A stretch of DNA of 42,314 bases from UMGS1279 sp045577695. GTDB taxonomy: Bacteria; Bacillota; Clostridia; Oscillospirales; Acutalibacteraceae. The stretch spans positions 1 through 42,314 of the forward strand of contig JAZNIW010000048.1 in the NCBI GenBank assembly GCA_045577695.1. The letters run 5' to 3'. The notes beneath the pieces were generated by a model that saw only the letters and a program-made list of their open reading frames with translations, did not search any database and had not been told where the DNA came from. Numbering within the stretch: position 1 is the first letter of the stretch; each line of letters opens with the position of its first letter. The translations under genes and the position numbers were made by a program. Shown one piece after another: positions 32,565-40,775 of the stretch.

Positions 32565-33597
32565 CAAAAGAAGAATATGGCCCATCATCCTTGCGGTGTT
32601 CGGTGGTTTGGTCGTGGCTGCGGTGATTACCGCTCTTGTTTTGGTACAGGTGGGAAAAAATGCTATGCTTAATGACACCGGTATGCAGAAGGAAGACCTT
32701 ATGGATGTTTCCGAATTGCAGGTCTTGGAGGACGGCACGACGGTGTTGTATCAAGATACCACCTATCGGTACAACAAGAATATGACGGCCATTTTGTGTA
32801 TGGGTATCGATAGGGGTGAGGCGTATTCCAAAGATGCCCCTTCGGTACAGGGCCAAAACGGACAGGCGGATGCCTTGTTTTTGTATACCTTGGATACCAA
32901 AACCGGCGCCTCTACTATTTTGCCTATTCCGCGCGATACAATGGTTGAAGTTGATCTGTATTCGCCGGCCGGGAAATACGTTTCGAGTGCCAAAAAGCAA
33001 GTCTGCTTGGCTTACGCCTATGGGGACGGGAAAGTCAAAAGTTGCCAAAACACCGTAAAAGCCATTTCACGCTTATTATACGGTATTCCTATCGCTTCGT
33101 ATGTGGCGATTGATATGGATGCCATTTCGGTTTTGGTTGACGCTGTCGACGGTGTTCCGGTGAACCCGCTCTCGGATATGAACTACGGACAATATCAATT
33201 CAAAGCAGGACAAGAAGTTCTGTTAAAAGGAGAGAAAGCCCTTGCCTTTTTGATGGGTCGTGATCAAGAACTGGACAGCAGTATGGAACGAATGGGCCGC
33301 CAAAAGCAGTTTGTGCAAAGCTTTTTTGACCGTGCATTGGCGCAAACCAAAAAAGATATAGGGCTTCCGGTGAACCTTTACCAAGCGGTATTGCCGCATA
33401 TGACCACCGATATCAATGCGGCCAAGGTTAGTTATTTAACGACCACCTTGCTTGGTGGTCGTGTGGGTGGGCAACTGCAATTTCAAAGTTTGCAAGGAAA
33501 AGTGGTTCTGGGCAAGAACAACTGGGCCGAGTATTATCCGGAGGAAAAAGCCCTTTACGAAACCGTTTTGAATATTTTTTATGAAAAAGCCGAATAA
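32548..33597 (+). CDS. LytR-CpsA-Psr (LCP) family cell-wall transferase
   Basis: The 349-residue membrane-anchored protein has one transmembrane helix (about 10-36) and an extracellular LCP domain with C-M-G-I-D-R, D-A-L-F-L-Y-T-L and I-P-R-D-T. LCP enzymes attach teichoic acids or capsule-type polymers to peptidoglycan using polyprenyl-phosphate donors. The polymer here is unknown. The start overlaps the sortase gene by 17 bp, so the two are cotranscribed; AAGGAG lies about 12 bases upstream. This fits a surface-assembly unit. Confidence 0.9.
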   Translation: MKQPNSKRRIWPIILAVFGGLVVAAVITALVLVQVGKNAMLNDTGMQKEDLMDVSELQVLEDGTTVLYQDTTYRYNKNMTAILCMGIDRGEAYSKDAPSVQGQNGQADALFLYTLDTKTGASTILPIPRDTMVEVDLYSPAGKYVSSAKKQVCLAYAYGDGKVKSCQNTVKAISRLLYGIPIASYVAIDMDAISVLVDAVDGVPVNPLSDMNYGQYQFKAGQEVLLKGEKALAFLMGRDQELDSSMERMGRQKQFVQSFFDRALAQTKKDIGLPVNLYQAVLPHMTTDINAAKVSYLTTTLLGGRVGGQLQFQSLQGKVVLGKNNWAEYYPEEKALYETVLNIFYEKAE

Positions 33598-33636
33598 CGG
33601 TAGGTGGCAAGAATCTCTATAAAATGTAATCGTGTA

Positions 33637-33666
33637 TTGACAAAGATACGAGATATGGTATATAAT
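33637..33666 (+). promoter_or_regulatory. Promoter and leader of murA
   Basis: TTGACA (33637-33642) and TATAAT (33661-33666) are spaced by 18 bp. About 130 nt of leader follows, with a 7-bp hairpin (33756-33762 with 33767-33773) shortly before the murA ribosome binding site; no T-run follows, so it is not a terminator. Confidence 0.75.
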
Positions 33667-33801
33667 ACGATTCGTAGTAGTGTGAAAAATGAATCCGCTT
33701 TCGGGTATGCTATGCATAGAAAGTCGAGAGTTGGTTGTTGAGAACAGCCTGTTTTTCCTCCGGTTGCGGGGGAGAAGAAGCGGTTAAAGGAGTGCCGAAT
33801 A

Positions 33802-35088
33802 TTGGAAAATTTCATTATTCAGGGCGGAAATCCGTTGAATGGGTCCGTACACATTAGTGGTGCAAAAAATGCCGTGGTTGCCATTTTGCCGGCCATACTT
33901 CTTTCCGATGGTGTCTGTCGCATTGAAAATGTCCCGAATATATCGGATGTGTCGATAACTTTAAAAATTTTATATGAACTCGGTGCCCGGGTGCGTATGA
34001 TTAATCCTTCCACCTTTGAGATTGACCCAAGACCGGTAAAGTCTTTTGTTCTCTCCAAGGAGATGAGCCGCCGCACCCGCGCCAGCAGTTATTTCATTGG
34101 TGCTTTACTTGGTCGGTTTCATCGTGCTCGCGTGGCCCCTCCCGGCGGTTGCGATTTCGGGGTTCGCCCTATTGACCAACATATTAAGGGATTTGAAGCA
34201 TTGGGAGCCCGTGTCATCATCGACAACGGAATGGTCGATGCCAGAGCTTTCCAGCTCACCGGCAGTCCGGTGTATTTGGATATGGCTTCGGTAGGCGCAA
34301 CGATTAACATTATGTTAGCGGCAGCCAAAGCCAACGGTCTTACTGTAATTGAAAATGCTGCCAAAGAACCTCATATCGTGGATTTGGCAAACTTTTTAAA
34401 CTCTATGGGTGCCGATATTATGGGCGCCGGCACCGATGTGATTAAAATTCGCGGCGTTTCCAAACTAAACGGAGTTACCTATGGCATTATACCCGACCAA
34501 ATTGAGGCCGGTACCTATATGGCGGCGGTGGTAGCTACCGGCGGGGATGTTATGATTGAAAATGTCATTCCGAAGCATTTGGAATCCATCACGGCAAAAC
34601 TGGTGCAGATCGGCGCCGAAATTGAAGAGTTTGATGAAAGTTTACGAGTGGTAATGAAGCAACGCCCCAAAGCCTGCAACGTCAAAACAATGTATCATCC
34701 CGGTTTTCCAACCGATATGCAACCGCAGATTACGGCGCTACTTTCCTTGGCGGACGGAACCAGTGTGGTGACCGAAAGTGTTTGGGAAAATCGCTTCCGC
34801 TACACCGGACAATTAACCCTGATGGGTGCGGATATAAGTGTCGAGGGACGTGCCGCCATCGTCAAAGGGGTAGACCGTTTGATCGGAGCGCCGGTTGCAG
34901 CGAATGACCTACGAGCCGGCGCAGCGATGATTATTGCTGGTTTGGCAGCCGAGGGAACCACCGAAATTGAAAACATCGAATATATTGATCGAGGCTATGA
35001 AGATGTCGTTCAAAAAATCACCCAATTGGGCGGAAAAATCGAACGGGTCACGGTCACAAAACCAGAGGAATATCGCCAAGCACGATAA
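33802..35088 (+). CDS. murA: UDP-N-acetylglucosamine 1-carboxyvinyltransferase
   Basis: MurA transfers enolpyruvate from PEP to UDP-GlcNAc, the first committed step of peptidoglycan synthesis, in the cytoplasm. The 428-residue protein has the expected G-A-K-N-A near the start and the catalytic Cys117 in P-G-G-C-D-F-G-V-R-P-I-D, the residue alkylated by fosfomycin in homologues. C-terminal R-A-G-A-A-M-I-I-A-G-L-A is typical. The start is TTG, with AAAGGAG 9 bases upstream. It has its own promoter and a terminator directly after it. Confidence 0.95.
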   Translation: MENFIIQGGNPLNGSVHISGAKNAVVAILPAILLSDGVCRIENVPNISDVSITLKILYELGARVRMINPSTFEIDPRPVKSFVLSKEMSRRTRASSYFIGALLGRFHRARVAPPGGCDFGVRPIDQHIKGFEALGARVIIDNGMVDARAFQLTGSPVYLDMASVGATINIMLAAAKANGLTVIENAAKEPHIVDLANFLNSMGADIMGAGTDVIKIRGVSKLNGVTYGIIPDQIEAGTYMAAVVATGGDVMIENVIPKHLESITAKLVQIGAEIEEFDESLRVVMKQRPKACNVKTMYHPGFPTDMQPQITALLSLADGTSVVTESVWENRFRYTGQLTLMGADISVEGRAAIVKGVDRLIGAPVAANDLRAGAAMIIAGLAAEGTTEIENIEYIDRGYEDVVQKITQLGGKIERVTVTKPEEYRQAR

Positions 35089-35096
35089 TCAAAAAG

Positions 35097-35131
35097 CGGC
35101 CACAAACACCAAAAATGTTTGTGGCCGTTTT
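35097..35131 (+). terminator. Terminator of murA
   Basis: A perfect 12-bp stem (35097-35108 with 35116-35127) is followed by TTTTC. It reaches close to the ribosome binding site of the next gene, so some read-through into it is likely. Confidence 0.7.
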
Positions 35132-35154
35132 CAAAAAAGAAGGAAGGTCTCAGG

Positions 35155-35943
35155 TTGGCTAAAATTTGTAATTTGTTCAGTGGCAGTTCCGGCAACTGTA
35201 CCTATTTATCCGCCGGAGAAGATGCCATCTTGGTTGATGTTGGTGTATCTTGCAAACAGATTTTATCGGCTATGCAGGAACGTAACTTTTTAATGAGTAG
35301 CATTCGGGGCGTTTTTTTAACGCATGCCCATAGCGACCACGTCAAAGGTTTGCGGGTACTGTTGAAAAAATGTAAGATTCCGGTCTACGCTTCCAAGGAA
35401 ACGTTAGGGGCTCTTTTGAGTGAGGGAATTCTTTCACCGCAAGACACCTATGTGGATATCGCCGATGCTTCGGTTGATTCTCTGCCGTTTCGAGCAGAAC
35501 ATTTTCAAACCAGTCACGATTGTGCCGGTTCGGTAGGATATATCTTTTCCTTTCCGGAGGGAGAAAAGGTTGCTATATGCACCGATTTAGGGGTAATGAC
35601 CGAGGAAATTCGGACCAAACTGACCGGTTGCCAAACCGTGATGCTGGAATCCAATCACGACGTTGGAATGTTGCAAAACGGACCGTATCCTTTTGTGACC
35701 AAACAACGCATTTTAAGCGATGAGGGACATCTTTCCAATGGGAGTTGTGCCGAGGAGTTGCCCCGCTTGGTGCGGCAGGGAACCACCCGTATCATTCTGG
35801 CTCACCTCAGTCGGGATAACAATACGCCGGATTTGGCTCGTGTGACGGCCGAGTCGGTGTTATTGGAAAACGGCTTTCGTATTGATTCGGATTATTGGTT
35901 GTACATCGCCCCCAAGTGCGGCGGCAAAATTATTTACTTATAA
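35155..35943 (+). CDS. MBL-fold hydrolase, YycJ/WalJ type
   Basis: The 262-residue metallo-beta-lactamase-fold protein has the metal motif T-H-A-H-S-D-H near residue 60, and a later S-N-H-D and A-H-L-S. The opening F-S-G-S-S-G-N is typical of YycJ/WalJ, a protein linked in Bacillota to the WalRK regulon and DNA maintenance. No walRK genes are adjacent. The start is TTG, with AGGAAGG upstream; the longer ATG reading includes the terminator and is rejected. It sits 13 bp before rlmH, so the two are cotranscribed. Confidence 0.88.
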   Translation: MAKICNLFSGSSGNCTYLSAGEDAILVDVGVSCKQILSAMQERNFLMSSIRGVFLTHAHSDHVKGLRVLLKKCKIPVYASKETLGALLSEGILSPQDTYVDIADASVDSLPFRAEHFQTSHDCAGSVGYIFSFPEGEKVAICTDLGVMTEEIRTKLTGCQTVMLESNHDVGMLQNGPYPFVTKQRILSDEGHLSNGSCAEELPRLVRQGTTRIILAHLSRDNNTPDLARVTAESVLLENGFRIDSDYWLYIAPKCGGKIIYL

Positions 35944-35956
35944 AGGAAAAACAAAA

Positions 35957-36439
35957 ATGCAAAAAATCACCTTGATTACGGTTGGTCGTCTAAAGGAAGA
36001 ATATTTAAAACAAGCAGAGCAGGAGTATCAAAAGCGTCTGGGCGTTTTTTGTGATTTACAGATGATTGAAATTCCGCAAGCTCCTTTGCCGCAAAATCCT
36101 TCAGAGGGACAGATTCGGCAGGCTTTGGAAAACGAGGCCGAACAAATTCTCAATAAAATACCTAAAAATGCGGAGGTTATTTCGCTTTGCGTGGAGGGGA
36201 AGCTTTATTCCAGCGAACAACTTTCCGAAGTACTGGCCGCCAATGCGACCGAGCGAAGCGGTTCCATTGCCTTTATTATCGGCGGTTCATTCGGGCTTGG
36301 TGAACGGGTGAAACAGAACAGCCGCATTCGACTGTCTATGTCTAAAATGACCTTTCCGCACCGATTGGCTAAAATTCTGTTGTTAGAACAGATTTATCGC
36401 GGATATCAAATCGAAAAGGGCGGGCGCTATCATAAATAG
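35957..36439 (+). CDS. rlmH: 23S rRNA pseudouridine-1915 N3-methyltransferase RlmH
   Basis: The 160-residue SPOUT methyltransferase modifies helix 69 of 23S rRNA in the assembled 70S ribosome. Visible features are I-I-G-G-S-F-G-L-G in the knot and the C-terminal L-L-L-E-Q-I-Y-R-G-Y-Q. Its length is exactly that of the family. AAAGGAAAA precedes the ATG at 35957. The reading from 35882 lies inside the MBL gene. Linkage to walJ-like genes is common in Bacillota. Confidence 0.95.
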   Translation: MQKITLITVGRLKEEYLKQAEQEYQKRLGVFCDLQMIEIPQAPLPQNPSEGQIRQALENEAEQILNKIPKNAEVISLCVEGKLYSSEQLSEVLAANATERSGSIAFIIGGSFGLGERVKQNSRIRLSMSKMTFPHRLAKILLLEQIYRGYQIEKGGRYHK

Positions 36440-36542
36440 CCCCGTTTCTTGTGTATATTACCCGAAAAAAGCATTTGGTTATTTTCAAAAACCGACAATT
36501 ACAAGAAAAATCCTTCGTCTATAAAAAAATGCGATAAAATAC

Positions 36543-36571
36543 TTGACCTTTCAAAAGGAGTGTGCTATAAT
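36543..36571 (+). promoter_or_regulatory. Promoter of the rpmG-secE-nusG operon
   Basis: TTGACC (36543-36548) and an extended TG-C-TATAAT (36566-36571) are spaced by 17 bp. It lies about 220 bp before rpmG. Confidence 0.85.
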
Positions 36572-36577
36572 CATTAG

Positions 36578-36794
36578 TACCTCTTTAGGGTCTTTTTTTT
36601 TGCGCCCTTTTTTGGGGAACGGTTGCCCCCAAATTTGGAAATAGAAAAAAGGCCTTTTTGCAGAAAACCGCCCCACTGTTCTTCGTCTGTCGGTTCTGAG
36701 CATACCACAGATTCGCGGCTTTTTTGTGTGAGGGAGGCTCATTTACTTCATTTATTGAAGCAAACAATATTTCCGTAAAACGGGAGGTGCCGTC
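36578..36794 (+). promoter_or_regulatory. Long rpmG leader with possible attenuator
   Basis: This ~215-nt untranslated leader begins with a very short hairpin followed by a run of nine T (36592-36600), which might pause or terminate transcripts early. Further on are a GGGG/CCCC hairpin near 36614-36629, arms CTTCA/TGAAG near 36747-36760, and CCGT/ACGG right against the Shine-Dalgarno GGGAGG. I see no tRNA in it and no supportable gene. Confidence 0.4.
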
Positions 36795-36944
36795 ATGAGA
36801 GTAAAAATCACTTTGGCTTGCACGGAGTGTAAGCAACGCAACTACAACACAATGAAGAACAAAAAAAACGACCCGGATCGACTGGAAATGAACAAGTATT
36901 GTCGATTCTGCCGGAAGCACACGCTTCATAAAGAAACGAAATAA
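36795..36944 (+). CDS. rpmG: 50S ribosomal protein L33
   Basis: This short gene encodes 49 residues: M-R-V-K-I-T-L-A-C-T-E-C-K, a basic stretch, and C-R-F-C towards the C-terminus. The two C-x-x-C pairs show the zinc-binding form of L33. GGGAGG precedes the ATG. It is first in the rpmG-secE-nusG order that is conserved in Bacillota, 15 bp before secE. Confidence 0.95.
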   Translation: MRVKITLACTECKQRNYNTMKNKKNDPDRLEMNKYCRFCRKHTLHKETK

Positions 36945-36959
36945 GGGGGCGGACAAGAT

Positions 36960-37649
36960 ATGTTGAAAACGTCTAGTAAAATCACTCAGATTCTGACGAT
37001 TCTCGCATCCGTTGCCGCGCTGGTTTTCTTCTTTTTGGCGTTTGCAACCGTAACCTCAAATGGACAAACCATTACCTTAACAGCGTCGCAACTTGCCTTT
37101 AAAGGAAAGGTTGTTGTTGGCGAAGAAATGGTTAAAATGGCACGCTCAACCGACCTTTGGTTCTGTATGCTTTTAACCATTATTGGGGTAGGTTTCTCGG
37201 CTCTTACCTTTAAATTTAAAGGGATGCGCTATGCCTCTGCGGGGGTTAACCTCGGCGCCGGCATTTATATGTTGGTGGTTGCTTTAAGCCGTCCGGCCTC
37301 ATTTATTGACACACGGCCGTTAACCAACATCACCGCTCTTTCCTATGCGTTCTCGGTTTGGGCAATCCCCATTGCACTTTTGGTGGCCGCGGCCTTCGCC
37401 ATTGCATACTTATTGCTGAGCGACCGCGTGATGGTTGCCGAAAGCAAGGGCAAAAAGCTTACCATTCCGCAACGTGTGGTAAGGTTCTTTAAAGATTACA
37501 AGAGCGAAGTCAGGAAAATCGTTTGGCCCAGTCGCAAAACGGTATTTAAAAACACCCTGGTAGTGATTGTTATTTGCCTACTTTTGGGTGGATTTATCTG
37601 GTTGCTGGATTGGGGTCTGGCTTCTCTTTTGAAAGTTATTTTTAAATAA
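36960..37649 (+). CDS. secE: SecE translocase subunit with extra N-terminal membrane domain
   Basis: SecE is the essential clamp of the SecYEG protein channel. In this 229-residue protein residues ~171-229 are a normal SecE: an amphipathic helix, K-S-E-V-R-K-I-V-W-P-S-R (181-192) and one transmembrane helix (197-216). Residues 1-165 are an additional domain with four predicted helices (about 9-30, 65-84, 92-110, 131-153) that typical Gram-positive SecE (60-70 residues) lacks. There is no internal stop or frameshift, and no ribosome binding site suggests an independent start for the SecE part. Position between rpmG and nusG confirms identity. The role of the extra domain is unknown. Confidence 0.9.
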   Translation: MLKTSSKITQILTILASVAALVFFFLAFATVTSNGQTITLTASQLAFKGKVVVGEEMVKMARSTDLWFCMLLTIIGVGFSALTFKFKGMRYASAGVNLGAGIYMLVVALSRPASFIDTRPLTNITALSYAFSVWAIPIALLVAAAFAIAYLLLSDRVMVAESKGKKLTIPQRVVRFFKDYKSEVRKIVWPSRKTVFKNTLVVIVICLLLGGFIWLLDWGLASLLKVIFK

Positions 37650-37673
37650 AGAACCGACGAACGGAGGTCACTC

Positions 37674-38201
37674 ATGTCAGAGTTAAGCGATGCCAAATGG
37701 TATGTAGTGCATACCTATTCAGGCTATGAAAACAAGGTTGCTACCGACTTGGAAAAGATGGTAGAAAGCCGCAAAATGCAGGACCTCATTTTGGATATTA
37801 AAATCCCCACGGAAACCGTCACCGAGGTAAAAGAAGATAAAGTTCGGGAAGTAGAACGCAAAATCTTCCCCGGTTATGTCTTGATTAAAATGATCGTGAC
37901 AGACGATTCGTGGTATGTAGTTCGCAATACGCGCGGTGTAACAGGCTTTGTTGGTCCGGGATCCAAGCCGGTTCCTCTTTCCGATGCAGAAGTAGCGGCA
38001 TTGGGTGTGGATCAACACAGTGTTGAAATCAGCTATCAAGTGGGCGATTTGGTAAAAATCGTTTCCGGGCCTCTTAAGGGTATGGAAGGTACGGTTATGA
38101 CCATCGATGTCGAACACAATAGCGTCAATGTAAAAATCTCTATGCTGGGTCAAGAAATCCCGGCTGAGATGGAGTTAGACCAGGTAACGTCTGCGTTTTA
38201 A
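37674..38201 (+). CDS. nusG: Transcription termination/antitermination factor NusG
   Basis: The 175-residue factor binds RNA polymerase and influences pausing, Rho action and ribosome coupling. The NGN domain starts W-Y-V-V-H-T-Y-S-G-Y-E-N-K-V, and the KOW domain contains V-G-D-L-V-K-I-V-S-G-P-L-K-G-M-E-G. Size is normal. ACGGAGGTCACTC precedes the ATG, 24 bp after secE. It is followed by the structured rplK leader. Confidence 0.96.
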   Translation: MSELSDAKWYVVHTYSGYENKVATDLEKMVESRKMQDLILDIKIPTETVTEVKEDKVREVERKIFPGYVLIKMIVTDDSWYVVRNTRGVTGFVGPGSKPVPLSDAEVAALGVDQHSVEISYQVGDLVKIVSGPLKGMEGTVMTIDVEHNSVNVKISMLGQEIPAEMELDQVTSAF

Positions 38202-38230
38202 ACAATTGTTATTATTGCGAGTTTCGCAAC

Positions 38231-38309
38231 GGTAAGACAGAGCCCGTCTGTTCTGTCAAGTGGGAGGAACGTTCTTTCGTTCCGCCGTATGGGAAAATCT
38301 CATCTTACC
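38231..38309 (+). promoter_or_regulatory. Structured rplK leader, possible autoregulatory site
   Basis: GGTAAGA (38231-38237) pairs perfectly with TCTTACC (38303-38309), enclosing two smaller hairpins: ACAGA/TCTGT (38237-38241 with 38247-38251) and GGAACG/CGTTCC (38266-38271 with 38278-38283). A T-run follows just before the Shine-Dalgarno. It may be a binding site for L1 or L11, as L1 represses rplK-rplA in E. coli; this is inference. Confidence 0.5.
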
Positions 38310-38331
38310 ACTATTTTTGGAGGTGCAAAAA

Positions 38332-38757
38332 ATGGCTCAAAAAATTACAGGCTATATTAAACTGCAAATTCCTGCTGGAAAGGCAACTCCGGCCCCGCCG
38401 GTCGGTCCCGCTTTGGGTCAACATGGTGTCAACATCATGGCTTTTACTAAGGAATTTAATGAACGTACGAAAAATGATGTAGGTCTTATCATTCCGGTGG
38501 TTATCACTGTTTATGCTGACCGTTCGTTCAGTTTTGTAACCAAGACTCCGCCCGCAGCGGTTCTTATCAAAAAGGCTTGCGGAATCGAAAGCGGTTCCGG
38601 CGTGCCGAACAAGACTAAGGTTGCAAAAATCACCAAAGAGCAGATTACCAAAATTGCCGAGCAAAAAATGCCTGATTTGAACGCCGCTTCCGTTGAAGCT
38701 GCCGCTAGCATGATTGCCGGTACCGCTCGTAGCATGGGCATTGAAGTAATCGACTAA
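38332..38757 (+). CDS. rplK: 50S ribosomal protein L11
   Basis: The 141-residue protein builds the GTPase-associated centre with 23S rRNA. It starts M-A-Q-K-I-T-G-Y-I-K-L-Q-I-P-A-G and contains the Pro-rich A-P-P-V-G-P-A-L-G-Q-H-G-V-N. Length is standard. TTTGGAGGTGC precedes the ATG; the longer reading from 38260 covers the leader and is rejected. It forms a pair with rplA. Confidence 0.97.
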   Translation: MAQKITGYIKLQIPAGKATPAPPVGPALGQHGVNIMAFTKEFNERTKNDVGLIIPVVITVYADRSFSFVTKTPPAAVLIKKACGIESGSGVPNKTKVAKITKEQITKIAEQKMPDLNAASVEAAASMIAGTARSMGIEVID

Positions 38758-38763
38758 TGCTTC

Positions 38764-38799
38764 AGGGTGGGAGGAAAAAATCCGATTCACCACTTTTTT
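38764..38799 (+). terminator. Hairpin with T-run between rplK and rplA
   Basis: GGTG pairs with CACC around an inner GGA/TCC, followed by TTTTTT and then the rplA ribosome binding site. Wording and layout mirror the end of the rplK leader. It may attenuate rplA partially. Confidence 0.45.
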
Positions 38800-38811
38800 G
38801 GAGGTAAAACA

Positions 38812-39507
38812 ATGAAACACGGAAAAAAATATAACGAAAGCGTAAAATTGCTGGAAACCGGTAAATTTTACGATGTAGAAGAGGCTATGGGACTTGCGGT
38901 AAAAACCGCTCCCGCAAAATTTGATGAAACAGTTGAAATCCACGTTCGTTTGGGCGTTGATTCCCGTCAAGCCGACCAACAGGTTCGCGGTGCGATCGTT
39001 CTGCCCAATGGTATCGGTAAAGACGTTCGCGTATTGGTTATCACCAAGGGTGACAATGTAAAAGCTGCCGAAGAAGCCGGTGCAGAATTCGTTGGTGCCG
39101 AAGAAATGGTTGCTAAAATCCAAAACGAAAACTGGTTGGATTTTGACGCTGTTATCGCTTCGCCGGATATGATGGGTCTGGTTGGTCGTTTGGGTAAAGT
39201 GCTTGGCCCGCGTGGCTTAATGCCTACCCCCAAAGCCGGTACGGTCACCCCCGACGTGGCTAAGGCTGTTACCGAAGCAAAAGCCGGTAAGGTAGAGTAT
39301 CGTTTGGATAAAACCAATATCATTCACTGTCCGATTGGTAAGGTTTCCTTTGGCGCAGAAAAGTTGCAAGAAAACTTTGACGCTTTAATGGGCGCTATTG
39401 TCAAAGCAAAACCGGCTGCCACTAAGGGTCAGTATGTAAAATCCTGCACCATCGCTACCACGATGGGTCCCGGTATCAAACTGAACGTTGCTCGCTTCGG
39501 CAACTAA
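38812..39507 (+). CDS. rplA: 50S ribosomal protein L1
   Basis: The 231-residue protein binds the L1 stalk of 23S rRNA and in many bacteria represses its own mRNA. The signature G-K-V-L-G-P-R-G-L-M-P-T-P-K-A-G-T-V is present. AMG-type start context TTTGGAGGTAAAACA precedes the ATG at 38812. The longer reading from 38767 lies within the hairpin region. It is the last gene before the rplJL promoter. Confidence 0.97.
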   Translation: MKHGKKYNESVKLLETGKFYDVEEAMGLAVKTAPAKFDETVEIHVRLGVDSRQADQQVRGAIVLPNGIGKDVRVLVITKGDNVKAAEEAGAEFVGAEEMVAKIQNENWLDFDAVIASPDMMGLVGRLGKVLGPRGLMPTPKAGTVTPDVAKAVTEAKAGKVEYRLDKTNIIHCPIGKVSFGAEKLQENFDALMGAIVKAKPAATKGQYVKSCTIATTMGPGIKLNVARFGN

Positions 39508-39525
39508 GTTGTTTTAAAAAAATCC

Positions 39526-39554
39526 TTGACTTTTTTAAAGGATTATGTTATCAT
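39526..39554 (+). promoter_or_regulatory. Promoter of rplJ-rplL
   Basis: TTGACT (39526-39531) and TATCAT (39549-39554) are spaced by 17 bp, directly after rplA. Confidence 0.85.
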
Positions 39555-39560
39555 ACAAAT

Positions 39561-39690
39561 GTTGCAATCCCAAGACAGTAGGTCGGCTCGTCCGGTAAAT
39601 CCTACCGAGGAAGGCGATAAAACATTTCGTTTTATTCGATAACCTTTGTGTTATTCTGCCTACCTCATTTTTTGGGGTAGGCATTTTTAG
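39561..39690 (+). ncRNA. L10 leader (ribosomal protein autoregulatory RNA)
   Basis: The leader between promoter and rplJ has the L10-leader look: G-C-A-A-T-C-C-C-A-A-G-A-C near the start, and GTAGG paired with CCTAC around a loop that includes GTCCGG. It ends in a terminator hairpin, TGCCTACCTC-loop-GGGGTAGGCA and T-run (39657-39689). In this class the L10-L12 complex binds the RNA and lowers rplJL expression when in excess. Confidence 0.85.
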
Positions 39691-39716
39691 TGTACACATT
39701 TGGGAGGTGAATTATA

Positions 39717-40235
39717 ATGCCTAGTGCAAAAGTATTAGAACAAAAGAAAGCCGCCGTTGCTGCTTTGACCGAGCAACTGAAAGCTTCCTGCATCGGTGTT
39801 ATTGTCGATTATAAAGGCACCAACGTAGCCGATGATACCAAGCTCCGTAAGGAACTTCGCGAGGCCAATGTTAAGTATTCGGTTGTAAAAAATACCCTGC
39901 TCAACTTTGCGACCAAAGAGGCCGGCATCGAAGGATTGGAAGAAATTTTCAACGGCACCACCGCTATTGCTACTTGTGAAGACGATTATACTGCCGCTCC
40001 CAGAATTTTGGGTAAATTCGCGGAAGACCATAAAAACTTCACCATCAAAAGCGGCTTTATGGACGGTAAGGTCGTAGACCTCGCCACCATCGACAGCCTT
40101 GCAAAACTTCCGACCAGAGAAGTTCTTCTCGCCACCGTTCTCAACGCATTCAATGCACCGATCGCTGCTTTCGCGCGTGCGGTTCAAGCCATCGTTGATA
40201 AAGACGGTTCCCCTGCTGAAGAAGCAGCAGAATAA
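39717..40235 (+). CDS. rplJ: 50S ribosomal protein L10
   Basis: The 172-residue protein anchors the L7/L12 dimers to the ribosome stalk. It has the usual L-R-K-E-L-R-E-A-N-V-K-Y-x-V-V-K-N-T-L core, and an Ala/Glu-rich C-terminus that binds L12. GGGAGGTGAAT precedes the ATG. It sits behind the L10 leader and is followed by rplL after 41 bp. Confidence 0.96.
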   Translation: MPSAKVLEQKKAAVAALTEQLKASCIGVIVDYKGTNVADDTKLRKELREANVKYSVVKNTLLNFATKEAGIEGLEEIFNGTTAIATCEDDYTAAPRILGKFAEDHKNFTIKSGFMDGKVVDLATIDSLAKLPTREVLLATVLNAFNAPIAAFARAVQAIVDKDGSPAEEAAE

Positions 40236-40276
40236 TTTTTAAAAAAATAAAAACGAAAATATTGGAGGAAAATAAA

Positions 40277-40651
40277 ATGGCATCTGAAAAAGTTACTGCT
40301 ATGATTGAAGAGTTAAAAACTCTTACTGTTCTTGAGCTGGCCGAGCTCGTAAAAGCTGTTGAGGAAGAATTTGGCGTATCTGCCGCTGCTGCTGTTGCCG
40401 TAGCTGCTCCTGCAGCCGGTGGCGCTGCCGCTGAAGAAAAAACCGAGTTCGACGTAGTACTTGCTGCTGCCGGTGCTGAAAAGATTAAGGTTATTAAGGT
40501 TGTTCGCGAGATTACCGGTTTGGGTCTTGGCGAAGCTAAGGCTGTTGTTGATGGCGCTCCCAAAACCATCAAAGAAGCCATTTCGAAGGATGAAGCCGAT
40601 TCTATTAAGGCAAAATTGGAAGAAGTTGGCGCAACCGTAGAAGTGAAATAA
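40277..40651 (+). CDS. rplL: 50S ribosomal protein L7/L12
   Basis: The 124-residue acidic stalk protein recruits translation factors. The N-terminal dimer domain, an Ala/Gly-rich hinge (A-A-A-V-A-V-A-A-P-A-A-G-G) and the globular C-terminal domain with G-L-G-L-G-E-A-K-A-V-V-D are all present. TTGGAGGAAAATAAA precedes the ATG. It is the last gene of the operon. Confidence 0.97.
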   Translation: MASEKVTAMIEELKTLTVLELAELVKAVEEEFGVSAAAAVAVAAPAAGGAAAEEKTEFDVVLAAAGAEKIKVIKVVREITGLGLGEAKAVVDGAPKTIKEAISKDEADSIKAKLEEVGATVEVK

Positions 40652-40737
40652 GTTTTCTTTGGAAAGCTTTCGATAAGTCCGCTTAGGCAGATTTTTTGAA
40701 AAAGGCTCATACGGTAGTTAACTGTATATTAAAAGAG

Positions 40738-40775
40738 ACTGACTCCGTTTTCGAATGGAGTCAGTTTTATTTTAA
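40738..40775 (+). terminator. Terminator of rplJ-rplL
   Basis: A perfect 9-bp stem (ACTGACTCC, 40738-40746, with 40757-40765) is followed by TTTTATTTT. Confidence 0.85.

Noticed and set aside
36660..36760. Possible tRNA in the rpmG leader, as often found near secE
   Set aside because: No acceptor stem or T-loop GTTCGA-type sequence can be placed.
36585..36956. Minus-strand open frame over the rpmG leader and gene
   Set aside because: It is the shadow of rpmG and its leader; no start signal or family.
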